A stretch of DNA of 64,000 nt from contig NC_133234.1 in the NCBI RefSeq assembly GCF_040436345.1, positions 15,397,446 to 15,461,445 on the forward strand, in the 5' to 3' direction. The notes under the pieces are model-generated. The model made no database searches. It was not told the DNA's origin and saw only the letters and a list, made by a program, of their open reading frames with translations. The position numbers were made by a program, and so were the translations under genes. Below, piece by piece: positions 37,381 to 61,710 of the stretch (position 1 is its first letter; the number at the start of each line of letters is the position of its first letter). This DNA comes from Pagrus major (lineage: Eukaryota > Chordata > Actinopteri > Spariformes > Sparidae).

Positions 37381-39458
37381 CACAAATGCCTTTATTTGCT
37401 TACACATAATACATCTCATGACACATACATACAGCAGAGGTCATTTCGCACGTCATATGATAGATTTCTAATGTCTGAATGACAGCTGGTTGGATAAGGA
37501 GAAAGTACACAGTGCTTTATTTGGTATCTCACAATGGGAAGGAGAAGCAAGGGGCTATTTTTGATCACCGGAGGCAGAACTGTCGGTGTAACCGTCCATG
37601 TAAAATGCAACCGTAATAACAAGGTTAATGGGAAAATCATTAAAACTTATCAGTGATTCATTCAGTAAATGTTTTTCTTTTTCCGACTCCAGTAATCACG
37701 ACAGCTCCCTTGCTTCAACCTTAAGTAGCAGTAAAGGAGTTTCCAGGTAGTCCCAAAGCCATTCTGATAGGATTAAGTGCCTTTGATTGATGCCCCATTG
37801 ATTAGAGGAGATACCGTTGTGTAACAGGAAGTTGAGAGCTTGCCTTTGCCCCCGGGAGGGACATTTGCTAAAAGTGTTTCAGAAAGTTCACTGGGGAGGA
37901 GGAGGAGGAGGTGCGCTGTCAACTCAGATGCCTAACTCGATCAATTCATTTTCACGCTGAGTTGACATCAAACAGTCAGTCATTGCGTGATTCATCACAC
38001 TGTTGCATCAGCGAAGAAAGAAGCCTGTATCATCATTCAATCATTCCCACATTTTTTTTTATACATAAGCCGTCTTGCACATGCATATAAGGCTTTGGTA
38101 GCCCTGCTTTACCTCCTCTGTAAGAAGGGTATTTAAAGTCTAAAGCTGTGCGGATCCCGAACTTTGGCTGGCAATCAAATCAAATCCGTCAAATCTTCTT
38201 ACAGGAGAGGTAGATCTACTTTGCCCTGTTTGACTTACTCCGACTCTTATCTTTTCAGAAGAAGCAAAAGTTCATTTCACTGGACATCCTTAAAATCAGT
38301 TTCACACTTCAGATTTTCTTAAGTTTACACCATTTACATTATACAATTCCTATGTCATAAGCTATATACATGTGAGAACATTCTCATTTGAATCGATATG
38401 GACTTAATTTTGCGCTAAAACACTTGCGTAAATATCATGTAAGTTACCTTTTTTAGTTTTTATTTATTTCAGGTTTGTTGGACATTAAGATAACAGCTTA
38501 CAGGTGATTCCCAAAGCTGGCAAAAACACGTTTTCTAGATTCACAACGCCCTCTTTTTCGAAGCTCAAACTCTCCAATCTGTGAAGACAATTCAAGTACA
38601 AAATTCTCTGACAAAGAAACCAAAAAATATATATAGATAGATTGCATATTAAAATAAATACACTCTTACGCATCTCATCGAGGTAAGAGAACATCAGCCC
38701 TTGTTTGATTGAGCGTTGTGTCTCGCTGTAGGTTTTGCTACACAGCGTTCGAGGAATTCCTTCCACAACTACTTTAACTGAATTATAACCCAGTAAGTAT
38801 AAATGCTTATTGTGCCTGCCTGAACCTCCCGCCCTCCATTCTTGGCCTGCCACTGCTAAAACAGCAGCAGCTAAGTGCATTGTGCAAGCTACAGTACTGC
38901 TAAACTGTGTGGTAACTGACTGCCAATAGGAACATTGTGTGAAAATTATTGCTTTGGCTTGAATTCACCCCTAATGCAGCACCCTGTCTGAGCTGTTTGT
39001 AACTATTGCTTTCAGCTTATGGATGTATACAAGCATGGTTTCAAACCATACATGTCAGAAATGTTTGGATTATTGCTTTGCTGAAGGGAAATATATGTCG
39101 TCCATGTTGGTTTTCAAATGTTCATGGCAGAGGAAGTTTCACCACATCTTCTGGCTTCTCTTCCAGTCAGAGTCCCGACGTTTCTTCTTGGTGATGTTTC
39201 TGACTCTTCCCTCCTCGGAGGATAGTTAGGCCGGCACGTGGACCAGACCTGACTAAGCTAGACTAAAGAGTTAGTGCCGGACTGGACAGCACCAGAGCGG
39301 ACAGCACCTAACCAGAGAGAACTACGCTGGTGTAGATCAGACCAGGGCATGCTAGCCTAGTCAAGCTCCAACTAGACTAGTACTCAGAGCAGGATAGGCT
39401 AGCGTAGCCTAGATTAGCGCTAACCAGACCAGTCCAGAATGAGACGCACCGGAGGAAC
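37381..39458 (-). other. pde6c: possible pde6c 3' UTR and flanking sequence
   Basis: Sequence downstream of the pde6c stop. AATAAA hexamers on the minus strand occur at 37391-37396 (GCAAATAAAGGC) and near 38459-38468, so the 3' UTR could end at either, or earlier. 39240-39430 is rich in CTAG- and GACCAG-like words. No frame is credible; the 131-codon frame at 38485-38880 has no recognised domain. Confidence 0.3.
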
Positions 39459-50772
<11,314 letters not shown>

Positions 50773-51060
50773 TTTGGATGTCTTTTCGTATTCCCCGCTC
50801 TATCTGTCTTTTGTTTCCGCCTTTTTTTTTCACAAAAGCATCACCTGCAGCGGTGCAGTAGAGATGGAGAGCCGTGCGCTGGGCCTTACAGGGTCGGTTG
50901 GATCAGCAGCATCCGCTCGTACCGACGACGTGCATCCTCCTCCGCGGTCCTCAAGGGAGTCTCTACCCGGCCGGGAGGACGGAACAGGACAAGGTGCGGC
51001 TTAGAGGCTGAAAGGATCAAAGTGGCCGCTAATTAATGTGACGTCATGACATTAAAACCC
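50773..51060 (-). promoter_or_regulatory. pde6c: pde6c upstream region with palindromic CRE and homeodomain site
   Basis: The 290 bp before the pde6c ATG are GC-richer than the surroundings. A perfect cAMP response element TGACGTCA lies at 51039-51046, and CTAATTAA, a homeodomain-type core (TAATTA), at 51030-51037. Photoreceptor genes are commonly driven by TAAT-binding factors such as CRX, OTX and RAX, which fits, but function is inferred. No TATA box was seen. The 236-codon plus-strand frame 50326-51036 is the complement of exon 1 and this GC-rich region. Confidence 0.45.
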
Positions 51061-54000
51061 CTGCTCTAAGCGTCCTTAACCCGCAAATCCCGACGTTGAT
51101 CATTTTGTATCGGGCAGTCATCCCCATCAGAGGGGAGGAGGGCAGGAGAGAGTGTGACCCGTGTCAGGGGAAAGGCCAGGTGGGATACATGGAGTCACGT
51201 GAGGAAAAGATGGGATCAGGAGGACACTAGTGGGATGACCAGAAGACAGACATCATGAGGGCTGTGCCACTTGATTGTACCAATGTAGAAATACCTCAGA
51301 TGCTACCCAAAACAAGCTGGATCGGGTACACATGAGCGCACCAGCCTACACAGCCATCTAGCTGTAAGAATGTCAAGGCTTCCCAGAATAATACACAATC
51401 CAGGACATCAGTTCATCTTGCAGTTCATTGCAACATCCAGACTCCCTGTGCAGCCCAGCCAACTCTGCCTGACCAAGGCTACCTGACTGTCTTGACCCCA
51501 GAAGCCCCCCCATGGTGGACTCTCTGACTGCCTTGCTGAAAATAACATTCAGGTTACAGGTTAAGATATTTTTCCAGCAGGAGAAAGTCACAGTTTGTCA
51601 TAAAACTAATGAAATTTACTATAGGAGTGTGAAAATGATTATAAAGACACGGCCAACAGTTGGGTTAATGACGTCTTCTCGTTGAACGGTCACCAAAACC
51701 CGTAACTTAAACATTGTAGAGCTGGTCCTGTATACTAGCAGCTCACAGAACTGGTGAACTACCCTTTCACAGAGCTGCAGTTGTCAATATGACCAGATTT
51801 ACTGTGATTTTAATCTTTTTGAGTACCTTTTCTGTTGGCGACCAAGTTGGTGTTGAGCAAGACGATGTAGTTCACTGAACGGTTTAACACAAAACTAGAT
51901 GAGTATGACAAATTGTGACTTTCTTGACTTGAGAAATGATCTTTTAAATTGACAAACATCACACGTGTGGGGGGATCAAAATATGTGTTTTCCACAGAGC
52001 TTATTTTCTGCAATAATCCAAAATCCCTTCCTCTTTTTGGCGAGAGAACAGATACACAAAATTTAGGTATCAGATTGGGTATTGGGAAGAAAAAAATTGT
52101 ATCACATGTCCCTTTAACAGCATATGTGAACTACACACACCGAGACACCCTGAGGGACGCTGAGTCCAACCACTGGGTGCTAAGTTGGAGCTGTGGAGGC
52201 TCAAGTGCCTTGCTAATATTCTCTGAATATAGTGACTCCATGTCCAGGTCTCTGTCAGCCAGTTACTGCACTCACAGCAGTAGCCTCCTGTTCCAATCCA
52301 ACCTTCAATGTGTTGTCTGTGTTTACCTATTAATTAATCTTATTTGAGCAAGCTGGGCACATGATATCAGCTACTTCTTTCCTGAAATAACCACCAAGTG
52401 AACCAACCACAACCCCGCATTACCATCCTTGTTGTTGTTGCTACGGCGGAGGAAGTACCTAAATAGCCACTGGAATGAGAGTATTTAGAGCCATAATGGA
52501 GGAGGCCTGTCCAATGCTCTAATTGTGTGTGGGCCTACCTGTGTGCTCTAATTAAATCAACATCATCATGGAGGTATCAGTCCTAGAACTGGAAATTGGC
52601 CAATTAGTTGAGGCTTGGACGTCTGAGAACAAGGCCCTAAACAAAGATGGCTGGCTATTATTAACTGAGTGCGCTGTCTGGTTAGCTGCTGGCAGGCTGG
52701 CAAGACAAGGAGTTTCCCACTATTTTTTGCCTCTGGGGATTAAGGCAAGCTTATCAAAGGAGAGCTACAAAAGATGCCGGTGTGTGGGCGTGAGGCGTCA
52801 GAGCGGCCCATCTCACAGTGGGAGAAACTGTTGATGTTAGTGTGTGACAGAGGATAACAGGCAAGGCACCCAATGTAATGATCAGATGATCACCAAGTCC
52901 AGTATTTTCTTTTCTAATTGAATAGAATAAGTTGTCTTTTTTATATATATATATTATGTATTTTTCCTTTTTGTGTTATTTTGTAACAAATGTATGAACT
53001 GAAATAAAGGGATTGTTGTTTTTGTGTGTTTCGGGGGTACCTATTAAAGGTGCACTACCCTGAAAAAGAACAATGGACCGATCCAAGCCATTGGACCGAA
53101 TGGCTTAACTTATAACAGTCAAACGAATCATTTAATTATGACTCCATTATCCACCATTTTACAGCCGCTTTTTTCACAATGTAAGCTTACGGTAAAACGT
53201 CTTTTTCGGCCCCAGTGCATCATGTGACATTGTAATTACAAGACTTGACTGCTACAGAAGTTGGCCCTCAAAGCCTGCCGCTCTTCCTGGGGGCTTGGCC
53301 TGAGCTTGGCACGAGCTTGTCCGCCATCTTGGACAGTCAAGTACAGCATCAACCCTTGGACAAAACCACGTATGAGTGGTTGTCTGACGTAGCATAGCAT
53401 TTTATTTCAGTTCAACATAATTTAAAGGGGCTTTTATTGACATGGAAATAATAAAATCAACATTGTAGAGGCATAAAAGTACAATTGGGACAGTACATAA
53501 TAGCAATATGAACACTGAAAAATATGATGTGCTAAAACAGGCAACCACACACCGCTGTCCTGAATAATCATTAGAAAATGGAGTCGTGCATTCATAGTCA
53601 CTGCAGTTCTGCATGTGTTCTGTCCAAACGGTCTGTCTGTACCTAGCTGTCCAAGATGACTGACGAGCATCGGGTAGCGACGGGCCAACTTTAAATGGTT
53701 GGTTTATAAACGGCAACCGACAAATCCTGCATATTGTACCTTTAAAGTGAGACGTTGTTCTCATTTACAGAACCGTGGCCAATGTGGTCATGAGTAGCAT
53801 TTACAGCATGAGGGCACATTGGTGTCAGTCAGTCAGTTGCTTTAAAGTAGCTTTTATTATGCGACCTGACTGCAGAAAACAGTCAGCAAACTGACTCACC
53901 GACCCAGCCATCGTTAGCCGCCATAGGCTACTGTTCATAGCAGACCACACAAGGCTGTATCACCAAAACACTTGAGTGCATTGAGGTGAGCATTTTGTTT

Positions 54001-54904
54001 TACTGCTCACGAATTGAATTTGTAAGAGGAACAATGACAATTAAACAACGGATGAAAAGCTCCAAAACTAAACCTTATTTACACTTCTTCTGTTATTCAA
54101 AGCTAAACTAATTAGCGAAAGAGGACGCCTCAAGTGATCGAATCAACTTGGTGCAGGCTTCACACTGTGTTATCTTAATCAAGTAATTACCGCTTTATGA
54201 ACTACACCAGTGCTATTTATTTAAATCTGACTCCATTGCCCTGCAACAATACTATTGATTCCACTCTGGTACTTCAGGCTGGAGCGTTGATGTCTGAAAG
54301 GATTGCATTATAAGTGAATTCAGCCACGGGGTCTTTTTTGTGCCCAACCTCCTCTTGAGTTACTTAAGTTTCCCACCCCATCAAATAAAAGAAAGCGACT
54401 CCCCCCAAATGTTAAATACACACACACAAACCTGGCAGTGTAACGTATATCGCTTCTTTGCCAATGTTCACGATTATGAAATGTTGCACTGCCTCTGGCC
54501 AAATTCCAGCTGCTATTACTCCTGCTGAAAATGAGTGATTGCGCTGTTTTTCGACTGGCTGGAGCTGTGGTTATGCAAGCTGCAGATGTTTGGCAGCGCT
54601 GTCCTCTTTCATTCAACCAAGTCCTCAGAGGGGCGGTTACATGATCTCAGTGCAAAACAACAGCAAACCACTTATAAAATTCTGCCACAGTACATTTAAG
54701 TCCGATGAAACACAGACCGGAGTCAGGCAGTGGTTTAGGAATTTCTCTTAACCTGCTTGTTTTTTTACACACTTGTCTTTGAAAGCAGCATTTTCTTCCT
54801 AAATAGGGAATAAAGATGTTCTTTTGTGTAAGATTACATCAGTATGGGAGCCATTTGCTTTAGATTAGTGTTTATAAGAATCAATACTTAAAGGTGTACT
54901 CTTC
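51061..54904. other. intergenic stretch between pde6c and rbp4, gene-less
   Basis: AT-rich sequence with no credible gene. A short TA tract lies near 52942-52955. About 53042-53752 is bounded by TTAAAGGTGCACTA and ATATTGTACCTTTAA and may be another TTAA-type element of roughly 0.7 kb, with TCCGCCATCTTGGACAGTCA at 53320-53339 and CTGTCCAAGATGACTGACG at 53647-53665 forming an internal inverted pair. Photoreceptor or liver enhancers could lie here but cannot be recognised from sequence alone. Confidence 0.5.
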
Positions 54905-55443
54905 TTACACTTGAAAAACACATTGTTTATGTAGAGGTGGCCCTTAACTCATACATCAAACGACGGTGTTTATTTAATCATTTCATGTCAACTCTGCATC
55001 AATTAATTTAATATGACTAATTATTTTTATATTGTTCTAATTGACTCATCAGAAATAGAAAAACTTTACATTAAATGTTATACTTTACATTGGACGTATG
55101 CAGCAGAATTAGATGGAAAATGTACATGTATAATAAAAATACTTAAAGGTGCACTATGTAGTTTTGTGGAAGAAACAGTTTTCGTGACTGAATAAACAAA
55201 GTGACATTAAAAGGCAACACACTTTCATACGGTTTTACTTAGGCGTTTATATTTGGCGGACCCTGCCACCTTTCTAGCTTCAAACAGTAATCTGGGGAAC
55301 TTATTGCCCTCTGAGAACAGCTTGTTTATTCAGTTATGGAAAAGACAATTATTCCTGAGTTTGTATCATTACCTCGTTAATATTGTAAATATTAAAATTT
55401 GGGGTTTAAATTTCTTTTCCTTAAGCACATATAGCCCCTTTAA
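54905..55443 (+). repeat. dispersed ~530 bp repeat, copy 2 (contains MITE copy D)
   Basis: Collinear with 49455-49986 outside one inverted 37 bp segment (54951-54987). The MITE portion is 55143-55443, beginning TTAAAGGTGCACTATGTAGT and carrying the GGCGGACCCTGCCACCTT body. It lies between pde6c and rbp4. Confidence 0.8.
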
Positions 55444-56177
55444 GTTTCTCTAGTGCTGTAAACATTTTCACAAGAAATGCACAGTTTATTTGCGATCGAT
55501 CTCTTATACAACAACAGCGACTGGAAAACAAAGCGGCTCCGATTGGATTCCACTGATGTGATCACATTCACTCATCGACTGCTGTTTGAAACTCTAGACT
55601 TTGTGCTGAGATGGAACGTGATTATCTCTCTTTCACATTGATTACTCTCTGTTGTCAGTGGACTCGAGCACTCTGCCATTTATATAAACACACTGGTGGG
55701 AGTTACAAAGGAGTCCCTTGGCAGTCAAAAGCTGACTAAATACTATGGATGCTGCCGGGAAAACACGCACGCAAACCAGCTTTTCCATGTAAATAAAGGG
55801 GAAGTCAGTCCATGCACACAGAAAACATTTCACTTAGATTTATGGCGATAAAGTCCAGTGTTGTATCCTTGCATGTGCAACACTCCAGCTGTAATGTCTT
55901 GCAAAAATCAAGTCAGTGTTTGTATCTTCACATACACGGTATTGATTATTCCAGATGGTCCTCTTGGCTTTGCTGATGGTTGTTTTCATAAGAACAAGAG
56001 CTCCTCAGCAGATTTGAGAGGAAAGCACATTTTTGGGGGGGATATGAAGGGGTGGTCCGCCAAATGTGCAGAACACACAGATCAATAGGACTGGGGGCTT
56101 GCAGTTATGTAAATCTTTGTCCAATGGAAGGCAAGCTAGCAGTGAGGAGAGCAGGGGAGGGTCGGATCTCCAGAAGT

Positions 56178-56230
56178 CATTATGCAATACAAGCCAACTG
56201 TATATAAGAGCCCAACCTGACAGAAAACCA
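56178..56230 (+). promoter_or_regulatory. rbp4: rbp4 core promoter: TATA box and C/EBP-like site
   Basis: TATATAAG at 56201-56208 places a transcription start near 56231. Just upstream, TTATGCAAT (56180-56188) resembles a C/EBP site, in keeping with the hepatic expression of RBP4. Position and spacing support this promoter; factor identity is inferred. Confidence 0.6.
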
Positions 56231-56267
56231 GAGGATCTCTGTGAGCTGTCCACATTTTGATAACCAG
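56231..56267 (+). other. rbp4: rbp4 noncoding first exon
   Basis: About 37 bp between the TATA-directed start and a donor at 56268 (CCAG|GTATGC). It joins to exon 2, which starts at 56486 after TTCGAAGTAG, one base before the ATG (an alternative acceptor ends at 56482). The start of transcription is approximate. Confidence 0.5.
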
Positions 56268-56486
56268 GTATGCATTTGACGATGAATAAATGTTTTTTGA
56301 CAGATAGTTTGTACGACATAGGGAGATATTTTGTGGATTTTTATTGCGCTTGGCTTGAGGACTTGAATGGAAATGATCTGACTGACAAAATGTGTTGCTG
56401 TTCCCTGCTGTGCCTCCTTTTCTCATTCAAACACTTTCCTCCTGTCCTTGTTTCTGGCTTTTTTCCCCCTCTTCTTTCGAAGTAGA

Positions 56487-58282
56487 ATGCTGCGGTACGT
56501 TGTGGCCCTCTGCCTCCTGGCTGTGTCCTGGGCACAGGACTGCCAGGTGGCCAACATCCAGGTCATGCAGAACTTTGACAAGACAAGGGTGAGTTGGAAA
56601 TGTAGCGAGACTTACTAAGTTCTATGATCATATTCATGTCTTCTTAGTGGTTTCATCCTCAGAGTTTTTAGGTGAGATCATGTCTGTGTAATACCAATCT
56701 CTCTATCCATGCTTTCATCTGGAATATGTTGTGCTGAGGTGTGAAGTGGACTCACACGTGGGTTTCTTTCTCTTAGTATGCAGGCACATGGTACGCTGTA
56801 GGAAAGAAGGACCCAGAGGGTTTGTTCTTAATTGACAACATCGTGGCCGAGTTCACAATCCATGAAGATGGCAAAATGACCGCCAAAGCTAAGGGCAGAG
56901 TCATCATCCTGAAGTGAGTTCTCTTCTTCGCTGCAAATGCTTAAATCAGTGCACTTTCCCTCCTCTTCATCGCCTCCATTTCGTCTCACACCTCTCTCTT
57001 TGACCCTCAGCAACTGGGAAATGTGTGCCGACATGACGGCCACCTTCGAGGAGTCCCCTGACCCCGCCAAGTTCAGGATGCGCTACTGGGGAGCCGCAGC
57101 CTACCTGCAGACTGGAAGTAAGTGAGAACAATGATAGGACTTAACTTGAATTTCTGACTTGGTTTCAGGGCTGGACATTAAGTACAACTAATTTCTGACC
57201 TACACCTTATGAGCATAAACTTTTGACATTGTCAGTCAAGAGTCACTGATATTATGCTGACATTTAGACAACTGATTTAATTTAATCATCATTAATCAGC
57301 ACTTGGTTCTCCGTGACCCTGAACCAAACCGCTGCGTTTTTTAGTACTATCCATATGACTGTATCAGCTGTTTACTCAGTTATGCTATCAAGGGACTGAA
57401 GAGCCTTGTGTTTGTATAAACTGTGGTCAGCGGCGGAGTGCCGAAGTCCACTTTCAACAGAAAATAATCAATAAGAAAGAGAGATTATCACATCTTTTCT
57501 AAGCACACAGTCTCTCACCAGCCAATGATGGTGAGATAATGTGTGAGTTAGCTGAAAATGCTTGTGTTCGGACACATTTCTGCACACATTTCTTCAAGAA
57601 AAGTCCAGATATCCATATGGTTGCAGGAGGAAATCTCTTTTTTATGTTTTTTTCCACCACATGGAAACATCAAAGCAAGTCTGAGACATTAGATTGGTTG
57701 TGAAATGTTCTCACTTTTTACTTAATTAACATTTTGGTTAAAAATCAAACAACTCCCTCTCACGCTCTCCCCTCTCTCAGATGATGACCACTGGGTGATC
57801 GCCACCGACTACGACAACTACGCCATCCACTACTCCTGCAGATTAGTAGACAGTGACGGCACTTGCCTCGACAGCTACTCCTTTATATTCTCTCGTCATT
57901 CCACCGGTCTGAGGGCGGAGGACATTGAAGTCGTCACCCAGAAGAAGAGGGAGCTCTGCCTGCTGAACAAATACAGACGCGTTGCACACACTGGTGAGTT
58001 GATCATTTGCTAATGCAGTGATTTATCGATCCATTTTGTGAGTTAGTGTCATTCGATAAGGTTGGCCGCCAGGTGAATGATTGACTGAACTTGATCACAA
58101 CTTGATTAACTGAAAATACAGATTTTTCAGAAAGATCTTTGCATGTGTAAAATAATGACATGTATGTGTTTTTTCATGCTCGTGGGTCATTTTTCAGTAA
58201 GCAAAATGTGTTTTGTCTTCTTTCCACTGCAGGCTTCTGCGAGAGCAACTTACCTGTTGACAATCAGGAGATTTCTATTTGA
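56487..58282 (+). CDS. rbp4: rbp4, plasma retinol-binding protein 4, 202 aa
   Basis: Coding exons: 56487-56588, 56777-56913, 57011-57117, 57781-57993, 58233-58282; 609 bp, 203 codons with stop, all GT-AG and in phase. This secreted lipocalin carries all-trans-retinol from liver in plasma and docks with transthyretin. Visible: signal peptide [16 protein letters not shown] (1-16); the lipocalin GTW motif at 37-39 in [82 protein letters not shown]; and [12 protein letters not shown]. The six cysteines of the mature lipocalin are present at C19, C86, C136, C145, C176 and C190 by my count. Human RBP4 has 201 residues; the tail after FCES differs ([11 protein letters not shown]). The start is the first ATG after the acceptor. 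Confidence 0.97.
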
Positions 58283-58430
58283 AGCACCCTCCTCTGGGAC
58301 TGCGTGCCCTTCTGCTGGTCTTGGACTGAATGCCACCAGAGTCCTCTCTCCTCTACAGTCTTTGTCTTAACAGAGAAAGTAGCCCATTCTTTTTTAAAAA
58401 TAAACTAAAACATGGCGAACTATAAACTGT
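58283..58430 (+). terminator. rbp4: rbp4 3' UTR and polyadenylation signal
   Basis: AATAAA at 58399-58404, 117 bp after the stop. A second hexamer at 59115-59120 (GCAAATAAATGA) could give a longer form. Confidence 0.6.
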
Positions 58431-60257
58431 CACGTTCACATGACTACGCTGTGAATAGAACGGAAAGATGACTGTTGATGCTGGTCTGTTGTCACTTCCC
58501 TAAATTTGCTCATTAGTAAAGGAGATTCTGGACCTTTTAGCATCTGTCACATGTTTTTTTGTTATGGGAGTAGTGTGAAACCACTTTCTTCATGGACATC
58601 AGTGGAACTCTCTGGTTCCAGTGAGAAAACTACATATATCAGCTCACCAAGGCTTTTGAAAATTTTCTGGCCTACGTGAAAAATAATCAGTTGAGAAAAT
58701 CTTTGAAGCTGAAGTCTCAGCATAACTGCAGCTCTGGAGAAAAACCACCATGTTTACTAAAAAGAAAAAAACAGGTTCCCAAGCCACTGGCTTTGCTTTT
58801 ACACTGAAGGACTTACAGTATCTTGTAGCACAAAAGCAGATTTTGTTAATAAACTGTCATAAATTCATATTAAGTCATGTGCTCTACAGGCATATTAGTT
58901 TTGGTTGCTTCTTGTATGATGTGAACTCCTTGATCCAGTTTTTGGAGATTAAACATTCATACCGTGTCGGCTCCGTTCAATTTTTGATCGCAATGAAATA
59001 TTTATCTGTATTCCTGGATTGCAAATAATGAATTCATGTTGTTTGCTTTTGGATTCAGTCAATCAAAATTCAAGTATGTGCAGAATTTTTGCCTCGTATG
59101 TCTATCATTGTGCAAATAAATGACATCAAACAAAAATAAGGGTATGAAGTGAGTTTTTAGCAACAGCTGCCTATACCATAGTGGAGTGCCCAACATCAAC
59201 AGCTTTAGTGGCCAGTTTTTTTTCTGATTTTTATATTGATTTTATGATATACATTACATATATATGCACATTAGTCTGTCAGAATAGAGTTTTCACTAGG
59301 CCACATTGTTATTGTTAGCCAGTGGTCTCTTGGCTCTATGGATATGATCCATCTGTCTGTTGGTGGTCCAGAATGAGCTATCCCAACAACTACTGGGTGT
59401 ACTGTCTTTACCTGCAGAGACACTAGCACACTTTTAGAAACATTCATACTCCGTCAGAACAAATTAAAGCCAGCAATTCAATTTAGCTCCCAGCTGTTAT
59501 TCAAGAAATGCAGTTTAGCTCCCAACATGATGTATATTTTGCATCCTTCAACATCAGCCCACTTTTATAACTATTCATACTCCATCAGATGCTACTTTAA
59601 ATAAAGCCAGCAATACAGTTTAGCGTCAGCTTTTCAACCTCTAGCATTCCCACTGCAATTCCTTCAGAAATTGCCTGCACTTAGCACGCTAAGATGATGA
59701 ATACTGTGAACATTATACCTGCTGAATAACAGCATGTTAGCGTGCCCAAATTATCTTTCAACTCAAAGGGCCACTGTGCCTAAGTACAGCCTCACAGAGC
59801 CAGTAGCTCAGCTGTAGACACTTTTACTTTTCATAGCTGATCTTTAAGCATCACAGAATGTATTGGGTCATAGGGGATTACAGAGAGTGGCTAAATGTTT
59901 TCTACATAAATACCTTGTTACTTTGTAGATCAAACTGAGAAATCAATCAGAGTGAAACATCAGACTGTTACATCAGCTCAATGTTAAATGGACGCCTAAT
60001 ACTTTCAGTGTTAAAGCACAGCTAAGTGAACACAAAGCCAAGCTTAACATTATCATTTCTCTCAGCTGTCCCTTTTCCACTACGGATCATTAGTAACAAA
60101 CTTGCATATAAAACTATACTAACAATGCATATGCCCTCACCGTTTTAACCTAAAGTAAATCATGGTGGTAATATTAAACAGATTTCCTATCAGATCAGTA
60201 TATTTTTTATCAGACTCAAGATACAGAAAGAAGTTCACAAAGGAATGTTGCGTTGGA
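58431..60257. other. intergenic stretch between rbp4 and cep55, gene-less
   Basis: AT-rich with no splice-compatible coding signal. In particular no ffar4-like receptor exon was seen, although FFAR4 lies between RBP4 and CEP55 in human. Partly duplicated text near 59440-59640 (CTTTTA-AA-ATTCATACTCC-TCAGA and AAAGCCAGCAAT-CA followed by TTTAGC, each twice) suggests a small local duplication. Confidence 0.5.
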
Positions 60258-61710
60258 AGGAGATTTACATCTTTATTGCACATTTTGTACAGTTCAGTGC
60301 ATGGAAAAACAACTTTGGAGCACATGATTGAAATAAAACAAAATAACTTTAGAAAAACAAAACAGCAAACTGGACAAAAGTCGGTCAAAATGACATGATT
60401 CTTGGCTCAAATTTAATAAAAGTTGCATGTTAAAACAAAACAATATCTAAAAAGATGACAGTATAGCAGTGTCTGTCTGTCTTAAGTATATGTAGTCACA
60501 TTGCCAAGGCTGCAGGAATAAAAGGAATCTTAACCCCTTTCCACGACCAACAGGACCTTCACTAATCCCCTGCCTTAAATAGTTTAGTACAAGGAATTAA
60601 CTGATGCAATCTCATTGCAGCCTCACAGGCCTGCAGGCTTGAAAAGTCAAGGTGGTGATGGAAGCGAGCTTGAACAGGGAGGAATACATGGAAACCCGGG
60701 CACCATGTGACCAATTGAGCTCCAGCAGGATTGTATGCTTGGTTAAGTTTAGGCAAATCAAACTATGTGGTTAAGGTTAGAGGAAGATCTTGGTCATGGT
60801 TACAATCACATGATTTGTTCTGCTGTTCGCAAAACACTAGACAGAGAAACACTGTTATAGTTTGTAATGGTACAGAAACACTAGGAATTTAATAGGTAAC
60901 ACCTGGATGGATAGTTAGTTTTTCCGTACAAAATTATGATGACTATGAATGTAGTCAAGAACACAAAAGCTGACAGATAGACTTATGTTGTGTTGTTATT
61001 TACCTCAATACTGTCAAATAACAAATAATCATTACTGCTTAGGGGTAAGAGCAATGCAAATACGCCTTCAATATTACACATGCTGAGGACAATGTTACAC
61101 AAATCCACCAAAGGTATTAATTACTGAAGAGAATGGAGTGGAGGAACAGTGTCGAACATATGAGGCAGGCTTGTAAACTTAAACAAAATACAATAAAAAG
61201 GCACCTCCCATGATGATACAATAACAACATTTACAGTAATACATAATTATCATTGCTTACATTCAGTGAAGGAAAATAAAAGCTTTCATTCAAAAGACAG
61301 TAGCTCACTTTAAAAAGAAACAAGATAGCAACCCAAGAATAAATAATTTCATCAAATGCACACAAAAATAAAACAGTTAAAATTCTCAAAGAGCTTCATC
61401 AGAAGAAAAACTGAAACAAGACAACTTAACCAAAATAACAAATTAAGCAGGAAGACGGAAGGAATGGGTCCTTTTTGAATAAATGATCAGATCAATCTTT
61501 GGGCAAAAAGAACCAGAGCAGATTTCTTTTTAAATCCTCACACTCATTTAGCATGAAACAGATGAACTAAAATAAAATAGTAAGATGCTCATTTGGACAT
61601 AATATTTGCAGCATTTTAAGAATGTCCCCTGATTCCCATTCATATACAAACGTTAAAATTCTACTTGCCTATCTACTAAGAATACAAGTATTCCAGCTGG
61701 TTTGGACCTT

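Noticed and set aside
38485-38880. 131-codon minus-strand frame near the pde6c 3' end
   Set aside because: No domain, low-complexity tail, no splice connection to pde6c, whose stop codon at 39461-39459 is clear.
58750-59028. 92-codon frame downstream of rbp4
   Set aside because: AT-rich with no domain, lying beyond the rbp4 polyadenylation signal; chance is the best explanation.
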